From NCBI RefSeq assembly GCF_947039875.1, contig NZ_CAMRAN010000021.1, positions 1 to 64,000 on the forward strand: 64,000 nt of DNA, written 5' to 3'. The notes under the pieces are model-generated. The model saw only the letters and a program-made list of their open reading frames with translations. It ran no database searches and was not told where the DNA came from. The translations under genes were made by a program, and so were the position numbers. Positions 8,415 to 17,313 of this stretch are shown here, piece by piece. Source of the DNA: an uncultured Photobacterium sp. Lineage in GTDB: Bacteria; Pseudomonadota; Gammaproteobacteria; Enterobacterales; Vibrionaceae. Each line of letters begins with the position of its first letter. Positions within the stretch are counted from its first letter, which is position 1.

Positions 8415-8974
8415 AAACATATATAAAACATGACTATAACGATCTTATTCGTTTGTTTAACTCGGTATTCTTAGAGCGTTTAAATACTGAGCTATTATTA
8501 GGTGGCGATGAGCCTATTTATCTTCCTGCCTCGAAGGAACGTGTCCATCACCAAATTATTTTTGCGCGCGGTTATTATGCCTCAGCAATGCATGAGCTAG
8601 GGCACTGGTGTATTGCAGGAGAAGCAAGACGTTTGTTGGAAGACTATGGCTATTGGTATCAACCTGATGGACGCAGTGCTGAAGTGCAAGCCGCTTTTGA
8701 AGTCGTTGAGGTTAAGCCACAAGCTATCGAGTGGATTTTATCGGCCAGTTGTGGATTTAAATATCAGGTAAGCTGCGATAATTTGAGTGGAAACTGTGAG
8801 CCTGATAGAATGGGTTTTACTTTAAAAGTACGTGATCAAGTTATCAGCTATTTGATTAATGGTATTCCAGAGCGTGCCCAAATGCTCTCTGACGCCTTTC
8901 GTGATTTTTATAGTATTGCGCCGTTAACAGTTGTTGATTTTTCTAAACCAATTCCATTAACTGATTATGCTTAA
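8411..8974 (+). CDS. epmC: Elongation factor P hydroxylase (EpmC)
   Basis: 187 residues, matching YfcM/EpmC, which hydroxylates the beta-lysyl-lysine on translation factor EF-P, the final step after EpmA and EpmB. The metal-site motif is HELGHWCIAG (His61, His65), followed by YGYWYQPDGR and the conserved VSCDNLSGN. The start is set by similarity at the N-terminus (YNDLIRLFNSVF); no strong Shine-Dalgarno precedes it, and a short upstream ORF overlaps it. The yfcL gene follows after 15 bases, the same pair as in E. coli. Confidence 0.95.
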   Translation: MKTYIKHDYNDLIRLFNSVFLERLNTELLLGGDEPIYLPASKERVHHQIIFARGYYASAMHELGHWCIAGEARRLLEDYGYWYQPDGRSAEVQAAFEVVEVKPQAIEWILSASCGFKYQVSCDNLSGNCEPDRMGFTLKVRDQVISYLINGIPERAQMLSDAFRDFYSIAPLTVVDFSKPIPLTDYA

Positions 8975-8989
8975 TAGCAAGGATAGAAC

Positions 8990-9253
8990 ATGATCCACGA
9001 TTATGAACACAAGCTATTGCAGCTGATTGATGACAATATTGATACTGCAACCGATGATGAATTGTTTGCTGGTGGCTATTTACGTGGGCATATCTCACTT
9101 GCCGCTGCTGATTGTGAGATGCTAAATATTACCGATCTCCATCTGATGGAAGATAAAATTAAAATTAATATTAATAATGCTAAAAGTGAGCTTTCACCTC
9201 AAGATTATCTTTTAGTTTGTAACTTTATGAATGATATTTTTAATAAAAATTAG
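8990..9253 (+). CDS. yfcL: YfcL family protein
   Basis: 87 residues, acidic, predicted all-helical and cytosolic, with no known catalytic motif. Length and pattern (YEHKLLQLIDDNIDTATDDELFAGGYLRGHISLA) match the YfcL family, which is found next to epmC in many gamma-proteobacteria. The function is not established. It has an AAGGA ribosome binding site and lies 15 bases after epmC, so the two are cotranscribed. Confidence 0.88.
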   Translation: MIHDYEHKLLQLIDDNIDTATDDELFAGGYLRGHISLAAADCEMLNITDLHLMEDKIKININNAKSELSPQDYLLVCNFMNDIFNKN

Positions 9254-9394
9254 TAAATTATATGATTACCATTCTATCATAACTATATATTTAGACTTAC
9301 ATTTAGATATATTGGTTTAGTTTTTAATTGATTGTAAATATAAATAATATTTTCACTTGAAAGTTGCATTACTAAAAGTAATAAGGAAAATAAA

Positions 9395-9853
9395 ATGCAG
9401 GATAAAGTTGTTTACGTATCGGGAACGTTTGATTTGTTTCATAGTAATCATTTAAAAATGATTAATTACGGAAGAGGTTTAGGCTCAACACTAATTGTTG
9501 GTGTAAGTACTGATGAGTTAGTTGATAGTTATAAAAAGCCACCAACAATTCCTTTTGAAGAGCGTATTGCTATTGTTGAAGGTTTAAAAGCTCCTGATGT
9601 TGTTATTCCTCAACATACACTAGATCATAATTCAACTGTAGAAAATTTAAATGTTGATATTTTTGTTATCGGGGATGATTGGGTCGGTAAGTATGATTAT
9701 TTAAAAGATAAAGGAGTTAAAGTATTTTACTTTCCATATGGTAAAGGTATTAGCTCAACAAACTTAAAGAAAAAAATATATAAACAATATACGGAAATAT
9801 TAAAAGATTCTGATGAACATCCTATTCCAGAACCAAAGGATCATCTATTATGA
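9395..9853 (+). CDS. Glycerol-3-phosphate cytidylyltransferase-like protein
   Basis: 152 residues of the nucleotidyltransferase family. YVSGTFDLFHSNHLKMI carries the HxxH site (His16, His19), but the usual glycine of HxGH is Asn18. VIGDDWVGKYDYL (91-103) closely resembles the TagD-type block, and GISSTNLKKKI (118-128) is the C-terminal signature. TagD enzymes make CDP-glycerol from CTP and glycerol-3-P, and a CDP-glycerol glycerophosphotransferase domain lies nearby at 10531-12591, so CDP-glycerol is the likely product. A related alcohol phosphate is possible. The gene is AT-rich, has an AAGGA ribosome binding site, and overlaps the next gene by four bases. Confidence 0.8.
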   Translation: MQDKVVYVSGTFDLFHSNHLKMINYGRGLGSTLIVGVSTDELVDSYKKPPTIPFEERIAIVEGLKAPDVVIPQHTLDHNSTVENLNVDIFVIGDDWVGKYDYLKDKGVKVFYFPYGKGISSTNLKKKIYKQYTEILKDSDEHPIPEPKDHLL

Positions 9854-10467
9854 TGAAAAAAATATTGATAACGGGAGGAAATGGTGATTTGGCTAAGATG
9901 TTAATTAAACAACTTAGTGATAGCTATATAATAGAAGCACCATTAAGGGATGAATTAGATGTTACATCTATAAACAGTGTCGATCAATTTTTTAAAAATA
10001 GAGAATTTGATATTGTAATAAATAGTGCTGGAACATTATATTCCTCGACAATTATTGATTCAGATCCAGAACTATGGATTAAAGATATAAATGTAAATCT
10101 AATTGGAACATATTTAGTTACTAGATCTGCATTATTAAAGAATAAAGATACATTAATAATTAATATATCGTCAACGGCAGCTTTCAATTCATATAATGAT
10201 TGGACATCGTATTGTTCATCGAAAGCAGGAGTGATAAAAATATCACAAGGACTACAAAAAGATAATTATAATGTAGTTACATTATGTCCAGGTGCTATTG
10301 ATACAAAATTGAGAGATGGTTTAAGTATTATTAACAGTAATGTTATGACGTTAGAAGAAGGAACAGCTCCAATTATTAAAGCAATAGCATTAGAATATAA
10401 TAATGGTGATATTATTTTCTATAGAAAAAACATGTTAGAGATAAACCCTAACTATAATCAATTATAG
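9850..10467 (+). CDS. Short-chain dehydrogenase/reductase
   Basis: 205 residues of the classical SDR family. It has the cofactor motif TGGNGDLAK near the N-terminus, NSAGT in place of NNAG, a catalytic Ser in ISSTAAF, and the active-site YCSSK. The end of the fold is recognisable by CPGAIDTKLR. The substrate is unknown. It overlaps the cytidylyltransferase by ATGATG and converges with the glycosyltransferase/glycerophosphotransferase gene, so it may make or modify the alcohol precursor of an activated polyol. That is inference from context. Strongly AT-rich like the rest of the cluster. Confidence 0.8.
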   Translation: MMKKILITGGNGDLAKMLIKQLSDSYIIEAPLRDELDVTSINSVDQFFKNREFDIVINSAGTLYSSTIIDSDPELWIKDINVNLIGTYLVTRSALLKNKDTLIINISSTAAFNSYNDWTSYCSSKAGVIKISQGLQKDNYNVVTLCPGAIDTKLRDGLSIINSNVMTLEEGTAPIIKAIALEYNNGDIIFYRKNMLEINPNYNQL

Positions 10468-10490
10468 TTAAGTTATGTATAGATATAAAG

Positions 10491-10525
10491 TTGATTCATA
10501 GCTATAAAATATAGCTATGAATCAA
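10491..10525. terminator. Perfect 16-bp inverted repeat between convergent genes
   Basis: Arms TTGATTCATAGCTATA and TATAGCTATGAATCAA flank a 3-base AAA loop. It lies exactly between the ends of the SDR gene (+) and the fusion transferase gene (-) and probably acts as a bidirectional terminator, though neither side has a long T run. Confidence 0.65.
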
Positions 10526-10530
10526 ACTAT

Positions 10531-12591
10531 TTATTTCATTAGTTTTTTAATATATTCAAAATGCTCATCGCAGTTTCCACTATACTTAACATTAAATAAT
10601 TCGGATAAATGTTTTTTCTGAGTACTATAATTATTATTTTGCTCTTTTAAAGCACTTAAGAATTCTTCAAAAGTTAAAGTTTTAGGCCCTGGTGTTAGTT
10701 CATCATATTCCATTGAGAAACCAGTAAGCTTTGTATAAATTTCAATATCATATGGAATAAACATGAATTGTGTACGTGAGTTTGCTAATCCATCGAGATA
10801 TAAACTTGAATAATCAGTAATTATTATATCCATATCTAAAATGTAAGGAGTAAAGTCAGGAATAATGTTTGAATTGAGCACTTTCACTCTAGGATGATTA
10901 CATAACCCTTCAGGTATAACTGCAGGATAAAATGGATGTTCACGTAAAATTAATACAGAATCACTATTTTCCAAATGAGAATGGAGCTGGTTTATATCAA
11001 GATCATCAAATGGAAAAAATTTAGTTATAGAATCATATCTCCATGTTGGAGAATATAAAATATGATTTTTAATATTTAACTCATCATCAAAGAACGATGA
11101 TATATTTTTTTGTTCTATAGATTGTGATATAGAGTCATTTCTTGGTTGTCCTAAAGGAATATATTCAGCTTTTAACTGACCAAACATTTTTTCCATTTTA
11201 CTTTTAAATTCATCAGAGTAACAGGTGATATGAGTAAAACATCTAATATTTTTATAGCGATTTATATAACGCGGAATTGATATCTTTGGTTCATTTAATC
11301 CTATATTCTTTAAAGGGACGCCATGACCAAAATGATAAACAATTCTATCTGTATGCTTAAAGCAAAAGTAAATAGGCAGATCAATTGTAGAGCATAGCCA
11401 TATTTTTGCTGACGCAATAGTTTTTATATCTTGGGATAAATAATTGGTAATGAACTTTCCGGGATAAATCTTATTTAAAGAATCTCTTTTTTTATCGTCA
11501 TTAACAATAAAGTAAACATTGAAATCATGTTCAACACTTTCTAAATATTCAAAAAAATACTTTGAATTAAAGTTGAAATTATTGTTTACAGTTGAATTTA
11601 TAATAATCGTCTTTTTATTTAGTTTACTCGTTTTGGTGAATAAACTTGCGAGACATCCATTAAAAATATTTTTTTTGATAAGTTTTTTATGGGTAATATT
11701 GAATTTATTTTTTACTTTTGGAAATATTTTGGATGTAGAGATATAATAGAGAGCTTGTAGATTAACTAATATTGATTGTTTAAGTAATAAATTACCAAAA
11801 TACTTTTGATTTTTTATGTTTTTTGATTTTAAACTTTGAAATAACATGATAAGTAGCCATGTTGACTTATCTTGTTCTTTCATTTTATGTTTATGCTTAT
11901 TATAGGCGCTTTCAACCACTTTAGTCATCAAATCATATTTTTGGAGGACAGAGGTGTTTGACGATTTACTTACATTATCACTTCCAGTTAAATCATAACA
12001 ATATCCGGGTTTATTAATAAAAGATGATTCTTCAGTATGTGAAAAATAGGTACGCCAAAAGCAAATAGCATCTCCCCAACGATATTCTTCATCCATTCCA
12101 CCCGACAATAGGTAAATATCTCTATTTAAGCAGTATGGAGGTAATCCAGCATAGTTAAGTGGTGATGCGAGCATATATTCATTCATATTAGTGTTGGAGC
12201 TCATGTTTGCTTCTTCAATAACACGGCCTGTATTTCTAATCATTTCAATTTTATTGAATGCAATAAATTTGGAGCCTGTAGCAATTTCAGCTGCGCATTC
12301 AGCTAGAATATTATTGTCATAAAAAGTATCGTCACTATCAAGGAAAATGATATATTCACCAGTAGCTAATTCAACACCTTTATTTTTTGCGGCTCCAGCA
12401 CCTTTGTTATCTTGAGAATAAATGATGACTTTATCTTTATACGAGTTAAGAACTTGTTGGTAGTTGTCTGTTGATCCATCATTTATAATTATTATTTCTT
12501 TGTTAATATAGTTTTGCTCAAGTGCACTTTCTATCGCATCTTTAACGATATGTGCACGATTATATAGAGTAATGATAATAGATATTTTCAT
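10531..12591 (-). CDS. GT2 glycosyltransferase fused to CDP-glycerol glycerophosphotransferase
   Basis: 686 residues with two catalytic parts. Residues 1 to about 220 are a GT-A/GT2 domain: IIITLYNRAHIVKDAIES, NDGSTDN (37-43) and the metal-binding FLDSDD (83-88). Residues about 325-680 match the CDP-glycerol glycerophosphotransferase family of teichoic acid synthesis: FGHGVPLKNIG (421-431), YSPTWRY (513-519), LREHP (549-553) and TDYSSLYLDG (592-601). It would add a sugar and then glycerol phosphate, or build a sugar/glycerol-phosphate repeat, at the cytosolic membrane face. It is the last gene of the minus-strand wzz operon, four bases after the EpsG gene. The first residue of the usual WHG motif is Phe. 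Confidence 0.85.
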   Translation of the reverse strand: MKISIIITLYNRAHIVKDAIESALEQNYINKEIIIINDGSTDNYQQVLNSYKDKVIIYSQDNKGAGAAKNKGVELATGEYIIFLDSDDTFYDNNILAECAAEIATGSKFIAFNKIEMIRNTGRVIEEANMSSNTNMNEYMLASPLNYAGLPPYCLNRDIYLLSGGMDEEYRWGDAICFWRTYFSHTEESSFINKPGYCYDLTGSDNVSKSSNTSVLQKYDLMTKVVESAYNKHKHKMKEQDKSTWLLIMLFQSLKSKNIKNQKYFGNLLLKQSILVNLQALYYISTSKIFPKVKNKFNITHKKLIKKNIFNGCLASLFTKTSKLNKKTIIINSTVNNNFNFNSKYFFEYLESVEHDFNVYFIVNDDKKRDSLNKIYPGKFITNYLSQDIKTIASAKIWLCSTIDLPIYFCFKHTDRIVYHFGHGVPLKNIGLNEPKISIPRYINRYKNIRCFTHITCYSDEFKSKMEKMFGQLKAEYIPLGQPRNDSISQSIEQKNISSFFDDELNIKNHILYSPTWRYDSITKFFPFDDLDINQLHSHLENSDSVLILREHPFYPAVIPEGLCNHPRVKVLNSNIIPDFTPYILDMDIIITDYSSLYLDGLANSRTQFMFIPYDIEIYTKLTGFSMEYDELTPGPKTLTFEEFLSALKEQNNNYSTQKKHLSELFNVKYSGNCDEHFEYIKKLMK

Positions 12592-12595
12592 GATT

Positions 12596-13777
12596 TCACT
12601 TTTGGTTATTTTGGATTATCTCTTGAGCGCGATCAATACGATAATAATCTAGATTTAAATAAGATGGTAATTCTGTTAATACACTTTGATATGGCATGAA
12701 TACAACTGCATTTGCCTCAAATCGTAATGTGTTATATAAATTAATAAATGAAAATAATATACATATAATAACACCAAGACTTCTTGAATTTTTTCTATTT
12801 AATATGTTATATATAAATAAAGGGTAATAACATGAAGCAATTACCATAAAATAAAACTTCAGTCTTGTGTAAATTGCTTGGATGTCAATAAATAAAATAT
12901 AAATAGCAAAGTAACTTAGTAAAAGAAGAGCGATTAAATTTAAACTTCTATTATTATTTTTTTGAATAAATAGATAATGAAACATAATGGATAGGAAAAA
13001 CAATTTTTCTATAAAACCAAATCCAATAGTTCTGCTTGCCCCAAAACGTGTGCTATTAATATAAAATTCTATTTTTTGATTTAGTCCTTGAGGAAGGAAA
13101 GAATGAAAAATATTATAGAAAACCTCAAATATTGATATATGACTTATGGCAAAAATAGTTATTATTAGCAATATTGTTATAAAAAAACCTTTTTTGATTT
13201 TTATTATTGTACTTAAAAAAATTAAAGGTAAAAATATTATGGCACTGAAATGAAATAAAGTTGCTGTTAAGAGGTATATTAATACTTTTAAATTGCGTTT
13301 GTTAAAATAGCTATCAATTGCAAGTAGAACTAAACCTGCAGCAATACCTTGTCGTAAAATAGAAAAATTAATAAATAAATAGCAAAGACTATAAAATAAC
13401 AATATAGCTGAGTTTTTGTATTCTATATGTCTATTTATAAAAGAATAGACACAGTAAATAACAAATAGATTACATATGAATATTAAGGTTTGAAATCCTA
13501 AACCGATAGATTTAATAATAGATATTAGAAACTTAAAGCCTAGATCGAAATAAACTAATGGTGAAAAACCATTTGTTAGAAATATAGAAATAGTATCTAC
13601 TTTATTAAAATAAAAACGATAAGTTGCAAAATCCCAACCAGTATCAAGTCTCAAACTTCCAAAAAGAAATAAGATAAAAAAAGATACGATAAATGCCAGT
13701 TTGCTATAACGCTTATCTTGCCATACATCAGTAAATGAAAATAATGCAAGTATACTGAAAATTATATAATAAATCAT
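12596..13777 (-). CDS. EpsG-family polysaccharide polymerase (Wzy-like)
   Basis: 393 residues, about ten hydrophobic segments, starting with the EpsG-type N-terminus and GSLRLDTGWDFATYRFYF, where family members have R...G.D...Y. EpsG proteins are the polymerases of Wzx/Wzy systems, joining undecaprenyl-linked repeats in the periplasm. It overlaps the upstream GT2 gene by four bases (ATGA) and precedes the fusion transferase by four bases. No other polymerase is in cluster 1, so it is the probable Wzy of this glycan. Very AT-rich with low codon bias. Confidence 0.82.
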   Translation of the reverse strand: MIYYIIFSILALFSFTDVWQDKRYSKLAFIVSFFILFLFGSLRLDTGWDFATYRFYFNKVDTISIFLTNGFSPLVYFDLGFKFLISIIKSIGLGFQTLIFICNLFVIYCVYSFINRHIEYKNSAILLFYSLCYLFINFSILRQGIAAGLVLLAIDSYFNKRNLKVLIYLLTATLFHFSAIIFLPLIFLSTIIKIKKGFFITILLIITIFAISHISIFEVFYNIFHSFLPQGLNQKIEFYINSTRFGASRTIGFGFIEKLFFLSIMFHYLFIQKNNNRSLNLIALLLLSYFAIYILFIDIQAIYTRLKFYFMVIASCYYPLFIYNILNRKNSRSLGVIICILFSFINLYNTLRFEANAVVFMPYQSVLTELPSYLNLDYYRIDRAQEIIQNNQK

Positions 13778-14712
13778 AATGTTATACGTATTGTATTAAT
13801 TAATAACAGAATTATCGATACAAACAATTTATCTTTTAATGATATAGATAAAGAATGTATTTTGTGAAAGCTTAATTTTAATTCGTTTTCTGACTCTAGC
13901 TTTAGCATACTAAATAATACTGAAAATTGTTTTTCTTTTAATAGCTTGATAAACATTGTTTTCAAATAAGTATTTATGTAAATATATAAGGCGCTTTCTG
14001 AATTGTATTTTTCTTTTATTATACAATAAATAGAGTCTGCAGAATGTTTTCTATTCTTTAAAGCTTCTAGTGTAACTTTATTACTTAATGATTGTTCCGT
14101 AATTCGGTAAAGAAATCGTTCTTTATTATTAATGATTTCAACATCATCATTTTCTAAATATTTTAAGCATGTAATGTTAAATAAAAAGTCTTCTCCAATT
14201 TTAATATCGCTATCAAATCTTATCATATTTTCATCTAAGAAATTTTTCTTATAGAGTTTTCCCCAGACATAGACACAAATTCTATTTTTAAAAAAATCTG
14301 ATTGTAATTTTAAATTGTTAGGCCAAGGTTTAATATTATTAAGAGAATACATGTTGTAAATGTTTTGCGCGCAAACAATATTTTTATTGTTACTTTGGTT
14401 ATATAGTTCAGCATAAAAATCATTATCAATAATATCATCAGCATCTAAAAATGAAATATATTCACCTTGAGCTATATTGATGCCAATATTTCGAGCATTA
14501 CTTACACCATTATTTTCTATTCTTTTTATTTTAACATTTATATTATTTTGTGAGATTGTATTTATAATATTTGAAGTTGAATCGGTTGAGCCATCATCTA
14601 TAATTATAATCTCTAAGTTAGTATAAGTTTGAGATAATAATGATTCTATTGTATCTCTTATATGAGTTTCTGCATTATAAGCTGCAATTATAACTGATAT
14701 TTTAGGATTCAT
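13774..14712 (-). CDS. GT2 family glycosyltransferase
   Basis: 312 residues. The GT2 catalytic domain fills the first 200 or so residues: VIIAAYNAETHIRDTIESLL, IIDDGSTDS and the metal-binding FLDADD; the ED motif is in IKIGEDFLFN. The C-terminal 100 residues are helical with a hydrophobic tail that may touch the membrane. It adds one sugar of the repeat unit; donor and acceptor are unknown. It overlaps the flippase gene by 11 bases and the EpsG gene by four, so it is translationally coupled in the wzz operon. Confidence 0.87.
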   Translation of the reverse strand: MNPKISVIIAAYNAETHIRDTIESLLSQTYTNLEIIIIDDGSTDSTSNIINTISQNNINVKIKRIENNGVSNARNIGINIAQGEYISFLDADDIIDNDFYAELYNQSNNKNIVCAQNIYNMYSLNNIKPWPNNLKLQSDFFKNRICVYVWGKLYKKNFLDENMIRFDSDIKIGEDFLFNITCLKYLENDDVEIINNKERFLYRITEQSLSNKVTLEALKNRKHSADSIYCIIKEKYNSESALYIYINTYLKTMFIKLLKEKQFSVLFSMLKLESENELKLSFHKIHSLSISLKDKLFVSIILLLINTIRITL

Positions 14713-15940
14713 ATATTTTCTTCATTAAACCAGATTTGTATACGAAGTATAGTAATAGTAATAAACTAATTATCTCTGTAAGTAATATGCTAATACCTGA
14801 TCCTATTGCACCATATAGATTTGATAACGGTATTACGTAAATAAAATGACAAATACAAGTGATAATTGGTACTGTTAGGTAATAACGTTTATATTCCCAT
14901 GAAAGAAGTAAATAATTTGATAATAATACACTTAATGGTACGAATATTACCATTGGGCTCATTATTTTCAATAGAATAATAGACTGATAGAAGTCTTTAC
15001 CTAAATAATTATGAACAATGAAATTTGCAGATAAATAAATTAGAATAGAGAAAGCAAAACCTAGACTTGTTTGTAAAAAGAAAACTTTTTTTATAAATCG
15101 AAGAGCTTTAGGTTCTGACTCCATGCGTAATTTATTTACTCTTGGGTATATAACATTCGATAAGATTAAAAAAATAGATATAAAAGCTCCTCTAATTTTG
15201 TCAGTTGCGGTATATTGTCCTACTTCATATGCAGTGCTTACAAGTCCTAGAATTATAGGTGTACTCATTGTATATAGGCTTACACTAACTGTACCTAAAA
15301 AAATTGGTGAGGCATGTTTTAATTGATAAGTAATATCCTCTATTTTTATTCTTACAAAATGAATTTTCTCTTTAGTTGCGATTAGAATCAGTATCAATGC
15401 GCTAGCTAAAAAGGTAGAGCTTTGAATAATAGCTAGTTTGTTTAAGTCGAATTCTGTTTTTACGAAGTAAAATATTAAAGGTACTGAGCTAAGTTTTATA
15501 ATAATATTTACATATGAATAGATACGTACTTTTTCAATGCCTTGATATAACCATATCGTTGATATAACAGAAGACAAAAGTTGAATATTTAAAATTAAAA
15601 CGATAGTTTTTATATCATGAAACTTTGTAATATAAAAAGGTATTACTGAAATGACACTACATATAGGTATAAATAATAAAAGTTTTGTTATTATTGTAAT
15701 TGTATATGTTTTATTGATTTCTTGTTTATTCTTAGCTTTTGCAATCATTCCTGAAGAATAAAGATTAAATCCAAAATCAATAAATAAGCAGCCATATAGA
15801 ATAATAGACAAAGCTAAATTGAATTTACCATACTCTATTGGGCCTAGTACCCTAACTAGGTAGGGTACTAATACTATAGGTACAAGAAAATTTATACCTT
15901 GTGAAAAAAATAGCATGATTATATTTTTCAACATATTCAT
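14702..15940 (-). CDS. wzx: Wzx-type polysaccharide flippase
   Basis: 412 residues with about 12 to 14 hydrophobic segments and the N-terminal pattern of the polysaccharide_synt family (LVPYLVRVLGPIEYGKFNLA, FGFNLYSSGMIAKA). It should move the undecaprenyl-diphosphate-linked repeat of cluster 1 across the inner membrane. It begins two bases after the Wzz gene and overlaps the GT2 gene. The symbol is generic, since Wzx sequences diverge with their glycan. Confidence 0.87.
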   Translation of the reverse strand: MNMLKNIIMLFFSQGINFLVPIVLVPYLVRVLGPIEYGKFNLALSIILYGCLFIDFGFNLYSSGMIAKAKNKQEINKTYTITIITKLLLFIPICSVISVIPFYITKFHDIKTIVLILNIQLLSSVISTIWLYQGIEKVRIYSYVNIIIKLSSVPLIFYFVKTEFDLNKLAIIQSSTFLASALILILIATKEKIHFVRIKIEDITYQLKHASPIFLGTVSVSLYTMSTPIILGLVSTAYEVGQYTATDKIRGAFISIFLILSNVIYPRVNKLRMESEPKALRFIKKVFFLQTSLGFAFSILIYLSANFIVHNYLGKDFYQSIILLKIMSPMVIFVPLSVLLSNYLLLSWEYKRYYLTVPIITCICHFIYVIPLSNLYGAIGSGISILLTEIISLLLLLYFVYKSGLMKKIYES

Positions 15941-15942
15941 TA

Positions 15943-17007
15943 TTAAACGGTCTTACGTGTACTGAATATATTTAGCGCCAGAGAGATGACCATGCCAATA
16001 CAAATAAATAATAGAGCGAAAACAAGAACAATAACTTTATTACTTGTTGATATATGATCTGGGTTTTTATAGGCGGTTTGTATGAAACTAAAGAATGAAT
16101 TACCGTTTAGAACTGGCCCATCAATGTTTTCTAGATATTTTATTTTTGAATTTAGTTGAGTGATGCTTCCGTTTAATACTGATAAATCTGTGATGGATGC
16201 AATTGCTTTATTTTCCGCTTTAAGTGCTTTTGAACCAAGTGCTACATTAAATGTTGATCCTTTTTCATAATAATTACTTAATGGTTCATTAATTCCTGCT
16301 TTTTCTGCAATATTTAAAGCTAATTGAGTGTTTTGTATTTTTACTTTTTGAATATTTTTTGTATATGAAATGTTATAACGTAATTGTTGCTGTAAATTAA
16401 TTAATTCTGTTTCTTTATATTTTATTAATGACAATGAAACAGCATCATTGTAAATTTTTGTTGTGAAATCAATGTAGTCATTTAATAAGCTGTAACTGTT
16501 ATCTAAATCATCAGCTTGAACTACAATAGTATAAGAGTGCTCATTTAAAATTAAAGACTTTTTCTTAACTATAATATCATCCGATAAAGTGTTGAGTTTT
16601 TTTGTTATTTTGTCTTCAGAATCTATATTGTTTTCATTTAAATAATCTAGGATTATTTTATTCTTTTGTAAGAATGCAAGTTTGTTTGATTTTGAGCTTA
16701 ATAAGTTAATGAATGAGGTGTAATTGTTGTTGATATTAGTTATCCGGTTTAGATTTTCAACAACTGCTTTGTCAATGTTAATCTTATCTGCGTAATTTAT
16801 AAAGCCTGAATAATTTGAATATTGTGGGTGAGTTATTTCAGCACTACTTTCCCACCATTGTTTTGAATTATTAATAATAATCAATGCTAAAATAATCCCG
16901 AAAATCATACTGGATATAATTATAATTTTCTTTGCCCAAAAAACTTTAAATACATTGATAATATTTAGTTGATTTTCATGATAGATAGATAGCTCATCTG
17001 AACTCAT
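15943..17007 (-). CDS. wzz: Wzz-family chain-length regulator
   Basis: 354 residues with the classic two-helix layout: a first membrane helix at about 30-47 (IIIISSMIFGIILALII), a long periplasmic domain rich in predicted coiled coil (about 170-300), and a second helix at about 325-345 (VIVLVFALLFICIGMVISLAL) preceded by a Pro-containing segment. No kinase domain is present, unlike Wzc. It sets the modal length of an O-antigen or similar glycan. As first gene of the minus-strand operon it lies directly behind the JUMPStart/ops element at 17043. Confidence 0.88.
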   Translation of the reverse strand: MSSDELSIYHENQLNIINVFKVFWAKKIIIISSMIFGIILALIIINNSKQWWESSAEITHPQYSNYSGFINYADKINIDKAVVENLNRITNINNNYTSFINLLSSKSNKLAFLQKNKIILDYLNENNIDSEDKITKKLNTLSDDIIVKKKSLILNEHSYTIVVQADDLDNSYSLLNDYIDFTTKIYNDAVSLSLIKYKETELINLQQQLRYNISYTKNIQKVKIQNTQLALNIAEKAGINEPLSNYYEKGSTFNVALGSKALKAENKAIASITDLSVLNGSITQLNSKIKYLENIDGPVLNGNSFFSFIQTAYKNPDHISTSNKVIVLVFALLFICIGMVISLALNIFSTRKTV

Positions 17008-17313
17008 TTTTCTGCAGACCTTGTGTTGTATAGCCTAAAATGATTACGCTACCGCCCTTGGGTATCTAGCTCCCACAAGCGATAAGTATTAGTTAATTCT
17101 GTGTTATTATGCCTGATTTATATAAATAATATCAAGTTTAGTAAGGTTAACTGTCATTGTATAACATTTTGTTTTATAAGCCATATGCGCTTTGTTATTT
17201 TCATGTGATAATTATAGTTTATTAGAATTTACATGCTGTACAACTGTTATTATACTGATAGAATTAGATAAACGTTTTAGTTGTTTTTCGGTAAAGTATA
17301 GTGTGGTTATTTT
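17008..17313. other. Divergent promoter region of polysaccharide cluster 1
   Basis: 306 AT-rich bases between the minus-strand wzz operon and the plus-strand glycosyltransferase. The left side holds the JUMPStart/ops element. On the right no ribosome binding site or ops element is evident before 17314, so only the leftward operon appears to be under RfaH-type control. Confidence 0.6.
17043..17082 (-). promoter_or_regulatory. JUMPStart with ops element ahead of the wzz operon
   Basis: Read on the minus strand this gives GGGAGCTAG, then AAGGGCGGTAGCGTAAT. The last 14 bases (17043-17056) are an ops element close to GGCGGTAGCGTGCT, the pause signal that recruits the antiterminator RfaH to long polysaccharide operons. 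It starts about 36 bases before wzz. RfaH itself is not encoded in the window. Confidence 0.88.
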
